64,000 nucleotides of DNA from Candidatus Aminicenantes bacterium UBA6072 (GCA_002436105.1 DIXU01000006.1:82729-146728); one strand, 5' to 3'; counted from the first letter of the stretch, positions 7,315 through 16,160 are shown. A program made the numbers and translations. Notes: generated from the sequence alone by a model not told the origin.

Positions 7315-8826
7315 ATGGAATTCAGCAGAAAATCGGGCCTTCGAAGGGCCATAAACGGGGTCGCCAGCCGCGGCGGGATGGCGTTCCTGTTGACCGTGAT
7401 CCTGGCCCTGTCGGGCTGCGCCCGCGAGGAAGGCGGGCTCCCCGACGATCCACCCGCTCCCGAGGATCCGACCGCCTACGAGGAGACCCTGCCGCCCGAT
7501 CCTGTGTACGACGAGGCGAACGTGCTCTACGTGGCGCCGGCGGGAAATGATTTTGGCAACGACGGCTCCCTGGCCGCCCCGTTCCGCACCATCGCCCGCG
7601 CCCTGGAAAGGGCCGATGCGGGAAAATCGATCGTCCTGCGCGGCGGCACATACAGGGAAGCCGTCAGGGTGCGTCTCGCCAACATCACCATCCGTTCCCA
7701 AACCGGCGAGTGGGCCGTGATCCAGTGCCCGATGAACGATCCCGACCTCGATGTCGCGGTGCTGTTCGACGTGGACGCCTCCGGCGGCAGGCTGCAGCGC
7801 CTGGAGGTCGTCGGCGGCTACTATTACGGCGTGATGTTCCAGACCCGATGGGACTGGGGCGACCCCGGCGACCGCACCGGCGCCTCGCGCATGCTGCTGG
7901 AAGACTGCCGCATCCACGACACCGGCCGCGATTGCGTCAAGATCACTCCCGGCTGCGACGACATCGTCATCCGCCGCTGCGAGATCTTTCGCAGCGGCCG
8001 GCGCGACGACGGCAACGCCGAGGGCATCGACAACGTCAACGGCGACCGCATGACGGTCGAGGATTGCCGCATCCACGACATCGCCACCAACGGCCTCTAC
8101 TTCAAGGGCGGGGCCCAGGGCTGCGTGGTGCAGAGAAATCTCATCCATTCCTGCGGCAATGGCGGCGTCATGGTCGGCTTCGACACCAGCCCCGAGTTCT
8201 TCGACCTGCAGGCCAACCCCGGCTATTACGAAAGCCTGGACGGCACGGTGCGCAACAACATCATTGTCGACACGGGTTATGCCGGCATCGGCATCTACGC
8301 CTCCAGCAGGCCGAGGATCTATAACAACACCGTCTGTAACGCCGCCTCAAGGGGCCAGAACGCCCTCCATTTCGGGATCAGCTTCCAGGACTGGGAGCCC
8401 GAGGCCAAGCGGCCGGCGACGCTGGAGCCCGACATCCGCAACAACATCTTCGTCCAGGCTGCCGGCGGCGACGACCACGTGGTGCGCATCCGCTACGCCG
8501 ACGAACTGGGCGGCCTTTCGGCGCTCAGCGGCATGCCCGTGATGAGCCATAACCTGTATTTCCGCATCGGCGGCGGCGCCTGCCTCTTCTACGACCAGCG
8601 CCCGGGCTCGTTCGCCCAGGGCATGAGCCTCGCTCAATGGCAGGCGCACACCAGCGGCGACGGCGACTCCCTGCAGGCCGATCCCCTCCTGAACGGGCAG
8701 AATAAGTTGTCCGCCTCCAGCCCGGCCATCAACCGCGGGCGGAACAACACGGTCGTGCGCTACGACATCGACCGGGTCGAGCGCAGCGGCATCTACGACA
8801 TCGGCGGCGACGAATACGATGACTGA
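7315..8826 (+). CDS. Right-handed parallel beta-helix lipoprotein (DUF1565-type)
   Basis: A 503-residue protein with an N-terminal hydrophobic segment and lipobox (VILALSGC, Cys near residue 35), then a Pro/Asp-rich linker and the DUF1565 opening (LYVAPAGNDFGNDGSLAAPF with FRTIARALERA), then about ten beta-helix coils with Asn/Asp-rich turns (CRIHDTGRDCVKITPGCDD and similar). Such helices bind or cleave polysaccharides. No lyase-specific catalytic set is evident to me. A near-leaderless promoter supports the start; an internal ATG at 7378 is the alternative. The stop codon is followed at once by the repeat-rich gap. Confidence 0.8.
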   Translation: MEFSRKSGLRRAINGVASRGGMAFLLTVILALSGCAREEGGLPDDPPAPEDPTAYEETLPPDPVYDEANVLYVAPAGNDFGNDGSLAAPFRTIARALERADAGKSIVLRGGTYREAVRVRLANITIRSQTGEWAVIQCPMNDPDLDVAVLFDVDASGGRLQRLEVVGGYYYGVMFQTRWDWGDPGDRTGASRMLLEDCRIHDTGRDCVKITPGCDDIVIRRCEIFRSGRRDDGNAEGIDNVNGDRMTVEDCRIHDIATNGLYFKGGAQGCVVQRNLIHSCGNGGVMVGFDTSPEFFDLQANPGYYESLDGTVRNNIIVDTGYAGIGIYASSRPRIYNNTVCNAASRGQNALHFGISFQDWEPEAKRPATLEPDIRNNIFVQAAGGDDHVVRIRYADELGGLSALSGMPVMSHNLYFRIGGGACLFYDQRPGSFAQGMSLAQWQAHTSGDGDSLQADPLLNGQNKLSASSPAINRGRNNTVVRYDIDRVERSGIYDIGGDEYDD

Positions 8827-9232
8827 CCGGGACGATCTTCGTGATTCGTGAGTCGTGATTCGTGAAGAGGAAGAAGGGAAATCGGCGCAAGGTTCAGGGC
8901 AAGACAAAGGCATAAGTTTAAAGTTCAAAGTAAAAAGTTTAAAGTAAGAAAAAATCTCGCAATGAAAATCGTTGAAGCGTTGAAACGAAAGAGCAGGAAC
9001 TTATTCCAAGGTTCTTGCTGACACTGACACTGTCACTGACACTTGCCTCGGCTTTCGTTTGGGAAATTGGAATTTGGAGCTTGGAATTTGATTGTTATTT
9101 GGAATTTAAGTCTTACGATTGCTTCTTCTTTTCCCGTCAACCGTAAACCGTACACCGTCAACCGATTTCAATCACTGCCACTGAAGTTCAATCTGATCAC
9201 CTGCTAATACCAACACTTCTCTTTTTCGGGAT
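8827..9232. repeat. Intergenic mosaic of imperfect short-word repeats (copy 1)
   Basis: Between the beta-helix gene and the LUD gene the DNA is a succession of word-repeat blocks. GTGATTCGTGAGTCGTGATT is at 8841-8860, AGTTTAAAGT words at 8916-8945, CTGACACTGACACTG words at 9018-9046, TTGGAATTTGG words at 9067-9110, and CCGTCAACCGTAAACCG words at 9135-9164. The same blocks recur, in matching order or inverted, at 16.9, 26.0 and 35.6 kb. For example, the 29 bases at 9101-9129 recur exactly, inverted, at 35622-35650. I see no gene here. Confidence 0.85.
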
Positions 9233-9346
9233 TTGGTGCTTTTATCTTGGCATACGCCGAGCACCGGCCGCCCTGGAGGTTTCATTATTTTCCCGCATCG
9301 GGTACAATTCCTTTGCGAAAAAAAACAACCTTCAAAAAGGTGCGGC

Positions 9347-10003
9347 ATGAAGACAAAGACCGATCACAAGAAGGAGAGCCGGCGGCGTCAAGCCCGGACG
9401 CTCATTAAAAACCTCACGAAACGGGGGATCGAGGGCGCTTTTTTCGAGACCCGCGCCGAGGCGGTGAAGGATATCTGCGCCGCCATCCCCGCCGGGGCGC
9501 TGGTCGGCCTGGGCGGCTCGGAGACGCTGATCGAGTCGGGCCTGCTCGACGCCCTGCGCAACATGGACATCCGCCTGCTCGACCGCTACCGGCCGGGGGT
9601 CGGCAAGGCGGACGTCGACGAGATGCGCCTGCAGGGGCTGCTGGCCGACGTCTTCGTCATGAGCAGCAACGCCGTCAGCGCCGACGGCCGGCTGGTGAAC
9701 ATCGACGGCACCGGCAACCGCGTGGCGGCGCTGGTGTTCGGGCCCAAGCGGGTCGTGGTCATCGCCGGCATGAACAAGGTCGCCGCCGATTTGGAAACGG
9801 CCATCTCCCGTGCCCGCAACAGCGCCGCCGCGGCCAACAGCCTGCGCGTCGGCGCCGACACCCCCTGCGCCCACACCGGCTTCTGCCAGGACCCGCACTG
9901 CCACCCGCCGCAGCGCATCTGCTGCCAGCTCGTGATCACTGAAGGCGGCATGGTACCCGGCCGCATCCGCGTTGTCCTGGTCAACGAGGACCTGGGGTAC
10001 TGA
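9347..10003 (+). CDS. LUD-domain protein (LutC/YkgG-type, lactate utilisation family)
   Basis: The start is placed at 9347 (MKTKTDHKKESRRRQARTLI) after AAAAGG; the ORF upstream lies in repeat DNA. The 218-residue product matches the LUD/DUF162 fold throughout: an N-terminal helix pair, GALVGLGGSETLIESGLLDAL, VFVMSSNAVSADGRLVNIDG, FGPKRVVVIAGMNKVAADLE, and a Cys-rich C-terminal segment (CAHTGFCQDPHC with RICCQLVI). LutC acts with LutA and LutB in L-lactate oxidation, but neither is present. Stand-alone LUD proteins with this Cys cluster are common in anaerobes and their role is unclear. It is followed ten bases later by a GNAT gene. Confidence 0.85.
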   Translation: MKTKTDHKKESRRRQARTLIKNLTKRGIEGAFFETRAEAVKDICAAIPAGALVGLGGSETLIESGLLDALRNMDIRLLDRYRPGVGKADVDEMRLQGLLADVFVMSSNAVSADGRLVNIDGTGNRVAALVFGPKRVVVIAGMNKVAADLETAISRARNSAAAANSLRVGADTPCAHTGFCQDPHCHPPQRICCQLVITEGGMVPGRIRVVLVNEDLGY

Positions 10004-10013
10004 GGGGGCCGTC

Positions 10014-10898
10014 ATGGGCGGGACACCGGCCATAATCATCCGCGGCATGACGGCCGAAGACATCGACTTCGCCACCGCCCTCACCCGCGCCGCCGGTTGG
10101 GCCAGCGAGAGCATGGACTCGTTTGCGGCGTTCCTGGCCCATGACGCCGACGGCTGCTTCATCGCCGAGGCGGGCGGCGAGAAGGCGGGCGTCTGCATCG
10201 CCACGGCCTACGAACGGAACGGCTTCATCGGCGAGCTGGTCGTGAGCAGGCACCTGCGCCTGCTGGGCATCGGCCAGCTGCTTTTCCGGAAGGCGCTGGA
10301 CCACCTGCTCGCCGCCGGGCTGGAGAGCATCTACCTGGACGGCGACCTGAACGCCGTTTCCTATTACGAGAAGATGGGCTTCCGCAAGCTGTGCCGCTCG
10401 CTGCGCTTCCGCGGCAAGTTCAAGGGCAGGAAGCACGACCACATCCGCGCCCTGCGGCCGGAGGAACTGGACCGCCTGTGCGTGCTGGACCGGGAGTTCT
10501 TCGGCGACGACCGCTCTTTTTTCCTGCGCCGCCGCCTGGAAGCCTTTCCGCGCATGTGCCTGGTCGCCGAGCGCAACGGGGAGATCCGCGGCTGGATCAT
10601 GGCCCGGCCAGGCGACAATTTGCTGGCCGTCGGCCCCTGGGCGGCCCTGGCGCCCGAGGAAGCCGCCCCCCTGCTCGAGCACCTGGCCAGCGAGCACGGC
10701 ACCGAGGCGCTGCGCCTCGGCGTCCTGGACCGCAACGAGGAGGCGGTGCGCCTGCTCCGCTCCTGGCCTGGCCTGCAGGAGGGGATCCATTCCTGGCGCA
10801 TGGTCCGCGGCCCGTCCGACATCCCCGACGAGGGCCTTCAGGGGCTCCTGGGCGACCACCCGGCGCTCTATGCCATCGGCTCCGGCGCCAAGGGCTGA
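10014..10898 (+). CDS. Tandem GNAT acetyltransferase
   Basis: The start at 10014 (MGGTPAIIIRGMTAEDIDF) follows GAGGGGG. The 294-residue protein has an N-terminal GNAT domain (about 8-130) with the acetyl-CoA-binding segment LVVSRHLRLLGIGQLLFRKA and the terminal SYYEKMGFRKL. A second, more divergent GNAT-like domain follows (about 145-280; CLVAERNGEIRGWIMARPGD). This double architecture occurs in bacterial N-acetyltransferases of unknown substrate. It sits between the LUD and metallophosphoesterase genes with gaps of 10 and 13 bases, so the three form an operon. Confidence 0.8.
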   Translation: MGGTPAIIIRGMTAEDIDFATALTRAAGWASESMDSFAAFLAHDADGCFIAEAGGEKAGVCIATAYERNGFIGELVVSRHLRLLGIGQLLFRKALDHLLAAGLESIYLDGDLNAVSYYEKMGFRKLCRSLRFRGKFKGRKHDHIRALRPEELDRLCVLDREFFGDDRSFFLRRRLEAFPRMCLVAERNGEIRGWIMARPGDNLLAVGPWAALAPEEAAPLLEHLASEHGTEALRLGVLDRNEEAVRLLRSWPGLQEGIHSWRMVRGPSDIPDEGLQGLLGDHPALYAIGSGAKG

Positions 10899-10911
10899 AA
10901 GGAGCGCTGCC

Positions 10912-11661
10912 ATGCAAGCCTCGCCCATCGCCGTCCTGTCCGATATTCACGGCAACCGCTGGGCCCTGGAAGCCGTCCTGGCCGACATCCGCTTTCGCGG
11001 CATCCGCGCCATGGTCAACCTCGGCGACTGCGTCTACGGGCCGCTGGACCCGGCCGGCACGGCCAGGATCCTCCTGGAACTGGACATGCCGACCGTGCGC
11101 GGCAACGAAGACCGCATCCTTCTTGAGGATCCCTTCCAACATCCCGATTCCCCTTCCTTGCCGTTCGTTCAGGCCGAACTGGAAGCGGAACACCTTCGCT
11201 GGCTGCGGGACCTGCCGCCGTGCGCCGTCGCCTTCGGGGACCTTTTCCTCTGCCACGGCACGCCGCGAAGCGACACGGAGTATCTCCTGTGGGAGGTGCG
11301 GGAAGACGGGCCGTGCCGGCGTCTGCCCGCTGCCGTCGCCAACCTGCTGGCAAACGTCGACCAGCCGGTGATCCTTTGCGGCCACGATCACCTGCCGGCG
11401 CGATTGGACCTGCCGGACGGCCGCTGCGTCGTCGATCCGGGCAGCGTCGGGCTGCCGGCCTATCGCGATATCCATCCCTTCCCCCATTCCATGGAGGCCG
11501 GCTCGCCCCACGCCCGCTACGCCGTCATCACCAATAAACAAAGAAGGTTTGCGGTAGAGCACGTCGCCATCGCTTACGACCACGAAACCGCGGCGGCGAC
11601 GGCGGAGAGGAACGGCCGCCCCGACTGGGCCCTTGCCCTGCGCAGCGGCCGGGCTTCCTGA
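10912..11661 (+). CDS. Calcineurin-like metallophosphoesterase (YfcE/MJ0936-like)
   Basis: The start at 10912 follows AAAGGAG. The 249-residue protein carries all core metal-binding motifs in order: DIHGN (10-14), GDCVYG, GNED and CGHDH. This is the predicted-phosphodiesterase subfamily that cleaves phosphodiester model substrates with Mn or Ni. The C-terminus is short and basic. It is the third gene of the LUD-GNAT-phosphoesterase operon. The physiological substrate is unknown. Confidence 0.85.
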   Translation: MQASPIAVLSDIHGNRWALEAVLADIRFRGIRAMVNLGDCVYGPLDPAGTARILLELDMPTVRGNEDRILLEDPFQHPDSPSLPFVQAELEAEHLRWLRDLPPCAVAFGDLFLCHGTPRSDTEYLLWEVREDGPCRRLPAAVANLLANVDQPVILCGHDHLPARLDLPDGRCVVDPGSVGLPAYRDIHPFPHSMEAGSPHARYAVITNKQRRFAVEHVAIAYDHETAAATAERNGRPDWALALRSGRAS

Positions 11662-11746
11662 TCGCAAAATCCGATGAAACCCGTGACTGAGGAAACTTTG
11701 CCCGCTGAAAAACGTCTTAAGAATTGCAGCCATCAGGAGGAGCACA

Positions 11747-13066
11747 ATGAAAAAATTCAATTTTTTGATCTTATTGCTGCTGGCATTCCGCTTCACCCAT
11801 CCGGCCCAGGTCCAACCGCAAAAGCTGGGCGCCGAGGAAAAAAAGGCCGTGGTGGAGGCGGCGGCGACCGTATTGCAGAAACAGTATGTTTTCCCCGATA
11901 CGGCACAAAAAATGGCCAGCCTGATCCGCCGCAACCTGAAGACCGGGAAATACGCCGTGATCGACGACCCGCGTGCCTTCGCCGCAAGGTTGACCGAGGA
12001 CCTGCGCTCGATCAGCCGCGACCGTCACCTGGGCGTCCGTTTCGCTCCCGAGCGCATCCTCGAGATCAGGACTCCCGACCCGGCCAAGAAGAAGGCGGCC
12101 GAGGAGTTCCAGAAGAAAGCGAGCCGCATGGAGAACTACGGCTTCCAGGAGGTCAGGCTCCTGGAAGGCAACGTCGGCTACCTGAGGTTCAATCATTTCG
12201 ACGCCGCCCCGGAGTCGTTCCCGGTGGCGGTGGGCGCCATGGCATTCCTGGCCAACTGCGACGCCCTGATCGTCGACCTGCGCCGCAACGGCGGCGGCAA
12301 CCCGGAGATGATCCAGCTGCTTTCCAGTTACTTTTTCAGCGGCGAGCCACGGCACCTGAATTCCTTCTACTACCGTCTCGACGAAAAGACCGAGCAGTAC
12401 TGGACCCTGCCCTACGTGCCCGGAACGAAGCTGGCCGAGACCGACCTGTACGTCCTGACGAGCGGCTTCACGTTCTCCGGCGCCGAGGAGTTCACCTACA
12501 ACCTGAAGAACATGAAGCGGGCCACCATCGTGGGCGAGACCACCGGCGGCGGCGCCCACCCGGTGCGCATGGAGATCCTCAACGACCATTTCGCCATCGC
12601 CGTCCCCTTTGCCCGGGCCGTCAATCCCATCAGCAAGACCAACTGGGAAGGGACCGGCATCGAACCCGACGTCAAGGTCCCAGCCGGCCAGGCGCTGGAC
12701 AAGGCGCATCTCCTTGCCCTGGAGAAGCTGGCGGCTGGTGAAAAGGACGAGCGCATCAAGGCCGCCTACCGCTGGGCGCTGGATGGGTTACAGGCCAGGC
12801 TGAACCCGGTCACGGTGGCGGATGAGATCCTGAAGACCTATGCCGGCGGTTACGGTCCCAGGAAGATCACTTTCGAGAACGGCAGCCTGTTCTACCAGCG
12901 GGCGGACGGTCCCAGGATGAAGATGCTCCCCATGCGCGAAGACCTGTTCCGCATCGCGGAAGTGGATTATTTCCGCCTGAAGATCGTCAGCAAGAACGGA
13001 CAGGTGACCGGCATCGAGGGGCACTACGAGGACGGCAGCAGCGACACCACTCCCCGCAATGAATAG
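11747..13066 (+). CDS. Secreted S41-family peptidase (IRBP/tricorn-like)
   Basis: A 439-residue protein with a signal peptide (MKKFNFLILLLLAFRF...) preceded by AGGAGGAG. Residues about 30-130 resemble the N-terminal helical domain of the retinoid-binding-protein-like S41 branch (TVLQKQYVFPDTAQKMASLI; SISRDRHLGVRF). The catalytic core contains ALIVDLRRNGGGNPEMIQLL and the Ser-containing TSGFTFSGAEEFTY followed by VGETTGGGAHP. The last 80 residues form a lipocalin-like extension (GGYGPRKITFENGSLFYQR). No PDZ domain is seen. These enzymes are generally exported; the substrate is unknown. Confidence 0.85.
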   Translation: MKKFNFLILLLLAFRFTHPAQVQPQKLGAEEKKAVVEAAATVLQKQYVFPDTAQKMASLIRRNLKTGKYAVIDDPRAFAARLTEDLRSISRDRHLGVRFAPERILEIRTPDPAKKKAAEEFQKKASRMENYGFQEVRLLEGNVGYLRFNHFDAAPESFPVAVGAMAFLANCDALIVDLRRNGGGNPEMIQLLSSYFFSGEPRHLNSFYYRLDEKTEQYWTLPYVPGTKLAETDLYVLTSGFTFSGAEEFTYNLKNMKRATIVGETTGGGAHPVRMEILNDHFAIAVPFARAVNPISKTNWEGTGIEPDVKVPAGQALDKAHLLALEKLAAGEKDERIKAAYRWALDGLQARLNPVTVADEILKTYAGGYGPRKITFENGSLFYQRADGPRMKMLPMREDLFRIAEVDYFRLKIVSKNGQVTGIEGHYEDGSSDTTPRNE

Positions 13067-13117
13067 ACAGCCGGCCTGACGCCCGACACTCCAGTTCCAC
13101 AGGGTTCGAGCCACTGA

Positions 13118-13146
13118 TTGCGCGCGGGGCCGGTACGGGGTATAAT
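13118..13146 (+). promoter_or_regulatory. Promoter upstream of the AEC transporter
   Basis: TTGCGC (13118-13123) and a perfect TATAAT (13141-13146) are 17 bases apart. The predicted transcription start near 13153 lies about three bases before a six-codon ORF that overlaps the transporter start. The same -35 sequence, TTGCGC, is used upstream of serS. Confidence 0.65.
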
Positions 13147-13155
13147 CGGCAGCAA

Positions 13156-13176
13156 ATGAAGGCCCCCACCCCATGA
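13156..13176 (+). CDS. Six-codon upstream ORF (MKAPTP) coupled to the AEC gene
   Basis: The first ATG after the predicted transcription start encodes MKAPTP. Its TGA (13174-13176) overlaps the transporter ATG (13173) as ATGA. The transporter has no Shine-Dalgarno, so translation could begin on this nearly leaderless mini-ORF and reinitiate. This is a prediction from sequence geometry only. Confidence 0.35.
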   Translation: MKAPTP

Positions 13177-14129
13177 ACCACGACCTGTTGCGCACCATGC
13201 TGGCCATCCTGCTGCCCATCGCCTTCGGCTGGCTGCTGAAGAAGGCCCGCGTCTTCCGCGAGAACGAGGTCGCCGCCCTGCGCAAGTTCGTCGTGCGCAT
13301 CGCCCTGCCCTTCCTGATCTTCCAGAACCTCTACCGCGCCGACGTCGAGAGCCTGCGCCAGGCGCTGCCGGTCATCGCCGGTTTCGTGCTGCTGACCGCG
13401 CTGTACACCGCCGCCGCCCTGCTGGTGTCGCCCCTGCTGAAGGCTGACGACGGCCAGAAGCTGACCTTCGCCTTCTCGGTGTTCGCCGGCAACTATGCCT
13501 TCCTGGGCTGGGGGGTGATCGCCGCCTTCTTCGGCCCCGCCGCCCTCACCCGCGCCGTCTTCTTCTCCATGTTCTTCTGGCCGGTCTTTCTGACCTGCGG
13601 CTTCCTGCTGCGCCGCCGTTTCTGCCATGTCTGCGAGCGCGAGCCCACGGCCGGATTTTTCAAGGTCTTGGCGCGGAACGCCGGCGTGCCCATCGGCACG
13701 GCCGCCGTCGCCCTGGGGCTGAACATCGCCGGCATCGGCCTGCCCGTTTTCCTGGGCGATTTCGTCTCCCAGTTCGCCGCCCTGGCCATCCCGCTGATCC
13801 TTTTCGCCATCGGCCAGAACCTGGTCCTGCTCATGCCGGCCGCCCGGCTGCGCCTGGTGCTGGCCGCTTCCTTCTTCCGCCTGGCCGGCGGCTTCGCTCT
13901 GGGCCTGGCGACCGTGGCCGCGATCTGCCTGCTGTTCGCGGTCGACGACATGAGCCGCCGGGTGATCCTGCTGCAGGCGGTGATGCCCACCGCCACCATG
14001 GCCACCTTCTTCGGCGAATACGTCCCGCTCGACGAGCAGCTCCTTTCCGGCATCATCGCCGTCTCCACCCTTCTCTCCTTCGTCACCCTGCCGCTCTGGG
14101 TGCTGGCCATCAACGCCCTGGTCGGCTGA
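13173..14129 (+). CDS. AEC (auxin efflux carrier-like) permease
   Basis: A 318-residue integral membrane protein with about ten hydrophobic segments and the family's inverted-repeat layout: an N-terminal block with FAGNYAFLGWGVIAAFFG and a C-terminal block with AVMPTATMATFFGEY. Bacterial AEC proteins export or import small carboxylates such as malate or malonate. The substrate cannot be inferred here because no metabolic partner is adjacent. No Shine-Dalgarno is present; see the upstream mini-ORF. Confidence 0.85.
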   Translation: MNHDLLRTMLAILLPIAFGWLLKKARVFRENEVAALRKFVVRIALPFLIFQNLYRADVESLRQALPVIAGFVLLTALYTAAALLVSPLLKADDGQKLTFAFSVFAGNYAFLGWGVIAAFFGPAALTRAVFFSMFFWPVFLTCGFLLRRRFCHVCEREPTAGFFKVLARNAGVPIGTAAVALGLNIAGIGLPVFLGDFVSQFAALAIPLILFAIGQNLVLLMPAARLRLVLAASFFRLAGGFALGLATVAAICLLFAVDDMSRRVILLQAVMPTATMATFFGEYVPLDEQLLSGIIAVSTLLSFVTLPLWVLAINALVG

Positions 14130-14176
14130 AGAAATGGATGGGTTCGATGACCGGTCGGCTTTCCAGTCGTTTGGGT

Positions 14177-15049
14177 CTAGCCGATGATCTTCCTGATCTT
14201 GCGGATCGTGCGCCGGCGCTGCCAGAGCAGGTTGCCCCAGGGGCCGAGCAGCATGATCGCCGCGGCCGCGAGATTGAATGCCGCCGGGCCCCCTTCGATG
14301 AGATCCGGCACGAAAAAAAGGACGGCGATCATGGCGATCACGAAAACCGACCAGAGCGACAGCAGCAGCCGGTTGCCGCGCGAGAGGAAAAAAACGAGCG
14401 GGACCCGGCTGCCCATGCGGCCGGCTTCGACCCTGCCCATGACCTTGCCGGTCGGCAGCAGCATGAAAAACGCGGGGCCCTCGAAAGTGAACGGCCAGGA
14501 CCTGGACGCGGAGGCCTTCAGGCGCGCGACGACCTGGCCCGGGTCGTGCGGGCTGTCGAGAACGATCCCTGCCTGCATCCCTTCGCCGGCGTTCGTCCCG
14601 GCATAAGCCGGGGCATTTTCCCCTGACCGCGCCGGGCTTTCTCCGCCGCAGCAGATCTTTTTGAACTCGCGCAGCACCACGCGCTGGTTCCCCTTGTTGA
14701 CGGCCCAGGGAACGGCCAGAAAAAAGAGCAGGATGAACAAGCGCCCGGCCGTCAGTTCTCCCGGCTTCAGCATGGGGGCAAAGATGGCCGCCAGGCCGAT
14801 CAGCCAGATGATCGTGAAAACGTAATCGAAGGCCCCCAGGATGCGCCGGGAACGGAAGACGATCCGGCTGCCGGCGAGATGGGGCGCGAGCGAGCCGCTG
14901 ATCTCCAGGCGCCCCCTTTCATCCTTTATGTTCAATTCAAAACTGCGCTCCAGCAGGCGGCTCTCCCAGCCATGAGGCAGGCGCTCGTTCTGCAGCGACG
15001 CGATGACCGCTTCAGGCTGGCGGGGGCAGTCGAAGACCGTTTCGCTCAT
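14177..15049 (-). CDS. Membrane protein with internal duplication, function unknown
   Basis: A 290-residue protein with two hydrophobic pairs (about residues 73-110 and 220-265). The two halves appear related: VFDCPRQPEAVIASLQ near residue 5 and VLDSPHDPGQVVARLK near residue 162 align, and each is followed by beta-rich sequence and then a transmembrane pair. The C-terminus is strongly basic (WQRRRTIRKIRKIIG). I recognise no family. Its ATG overlaps the stop of the 35-codon fragment ORF (15046-15153) as ATGA, so it may depend on that ORF for translation. Confidence 0.7.
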   Translation of the reverse strand: MSETVFDCPRQPEAVIASLQNERLPHGWESRLLERSFELNIKDERGRLEISGSLAPHLAGSRIVFRSRRILGAFDYVFTIIWLIGLAAIFAPMLKPGELTAGRLFILLFFLAVPWAVNKGNQRVVLREFKKICCGGESPARSGENAPAYAGTNAGEGMQAGIVLDSPHDPGQVVARLKASASRSWPFTFEGPAFFMLLPTGKVMGRVEAGRMGSRVPLVFFLSRGNRLLLSLWSVFVIAMIAVLFFVPDLIEGGPAAFNLAAAAIMLLGPWGNLLWQRRRTIRKIRKIIG

Positions 15050-15153
15050 TCAATGTCCGGCAGGCAGGCCGCCGCCCGGCACCCGAACGACGCCAGCGGC
15101 ATGCCGTGCACGTCCTGCATGCGCTTCGTTTGCTCCGGATTGTAATTGGCCAT
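15046..15153 (-). pseudogene. Truncated 5' copy of the RDD gene, now a 35-codon leader ORF
   Basis: The ORF encodes MANYNPEQTKRMQDVHGMPL and then ASFGCRAAACLPDIE before a TGA. It matches the N-terminus of the RDD protein at 16161-16715 (QTRRMQDVHGMPLASFGRRA). At the DNA level 43 bases are identical (15082-15124 versus 16641-16683). After that the copy diverges and stops. Its TGA overlaps the ATG of the 290-residue membrane protein. It looks like a decayed paralogue whose initiation region persists; it may now serve translational coupling. Confidence 0.65.
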
Positions 15154-15438
15154 GGTGTCAGTTTCTTAACACAGAAAACCTGCAAATACAAGGAACATGT
15201 TTCAAGGGACCGAAGGCGCATCATTAAGCGATCCGGAATACTCTGCGCAGAAGCGGCTCGATCATGGTGCCGACAGCTTTTCCTGTTCACCCTTTGCCTT
15301 TTCGTGCCCTTGCCAGCATAACCGCTACCAAACAGCAGCCGCGAAAATCTTTTTTTTTCTATGGTCTCCGATTAATTTAACGATATATCTGTTGCAGGGA
15401 GAGAAATACTTGTCATGGTCCACTCTGAGGAGGGGTGT

Positions 15439-15945
15439 ATGATGAAAAAAAGGATGAATCCCGTCCATGTCCTGGCCTTTGTCCTTGCATTTTTCCTCGC
15501 CGGCCCGCTGGCGGCCCAGATCAACCAGATGAACCGCATCGCCTACTTCCGCGGCGTGCCGATCCAGGCCGACCTGCAGTTCAAGAAGGACGTGCTGACC
15601 CAGGGGCAGTACGACCTGGAGTTCATGCGCGTGCCCAACACCAAGGCCTACTTCCTGAGGATCAAGAGGAAAGGGAAGATCCTGCATTTGGTGCAGGGGG
15701 AAAACTATCCTTACACCGAAAGATCACAGGTATGCAACGCGCCGCGGCTTTGCATCAACCGCGACGAGGAAGCGAACACGCTCGTGATCATCGTGGAGAG
15801 CGGCGCCTACACCAGGCCCTACTCGGGAATCCGGGCCAGGTACATCATCCCCTGTGTCGGGGCCGAAACCGCCGAACCGGCCGAGCCCGCACCGCCCGCC
15901 GAAGAGGAGCCTGTTGGCGAGGAGGAGAACCCGGAACAGAACTGA
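15439..15945 (+). CDS. Small secreted protein, function unknown
   Basis: The start is ATG 15439 or 15442, just after GAGGAGGGG. The 168-residue product begins MMKKRMNPVHVLAFVLAFFL, a signal peptide cut near GPLAAQ. The mature part is beta-rich (KAYFLRIKRKGKILHLVQGE), holds three Cys (two in QVCNAPRLCI) and ends in an acidic Pro/Glu-rich tail (EPAPPAEEEPVGEEENPEQN), as expected for an exported protein with a disordered end. I recognise no family. It is divergent from the preceding - strand pair; the 285-base gap before it shows no clear promoter. Confidence 0.65.
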   Translation: MMKKRMNPVHVLAFVLAFFLAGPLAAQINQMNRIAYFRGVPIQADLQFKKDVLTQGQYDLEFMRVPNTKAYFLRIKRKGKILHLVQGENYPYTERSQVCNAPRLCINRDEEANTLVIIVESGAYTRPYSGIRARYIIPCVGAETAEPAEPAPPAEEEPVGEEENPEQN

Positions 15946-16160
15946 AATGGACCGGGGAAAAGAACGAGCTCCCAGTCAGGTGCCGGTGTTCCTGCGGGGA
16001 GCAGCACGGATCGATATCCTGCTGCTTTGAATCACGGATTACGATAGAGCGTCCCGGCGCTGTTGCCTGCCGTCGTGGGATGTGTCCCTAGAAATAGTAA
16101 TTTGAAAAACTGCGGCTGCTTGTTACTCGTTTCTTACCCTGATGACCCTCGCTGAGGGGA

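Noticed and set aside
8841..9164. CRISPR-like array
   Set aside because: Repeated words are short, variable and without unique spacers of constant length; no cas genes are nearby.
16146..16158. CCCTCGCTGAGGG hairpin after the RDD gene as a terminator
   Set aside because: The stem is short and not followed by a T-tract on the minus strand.
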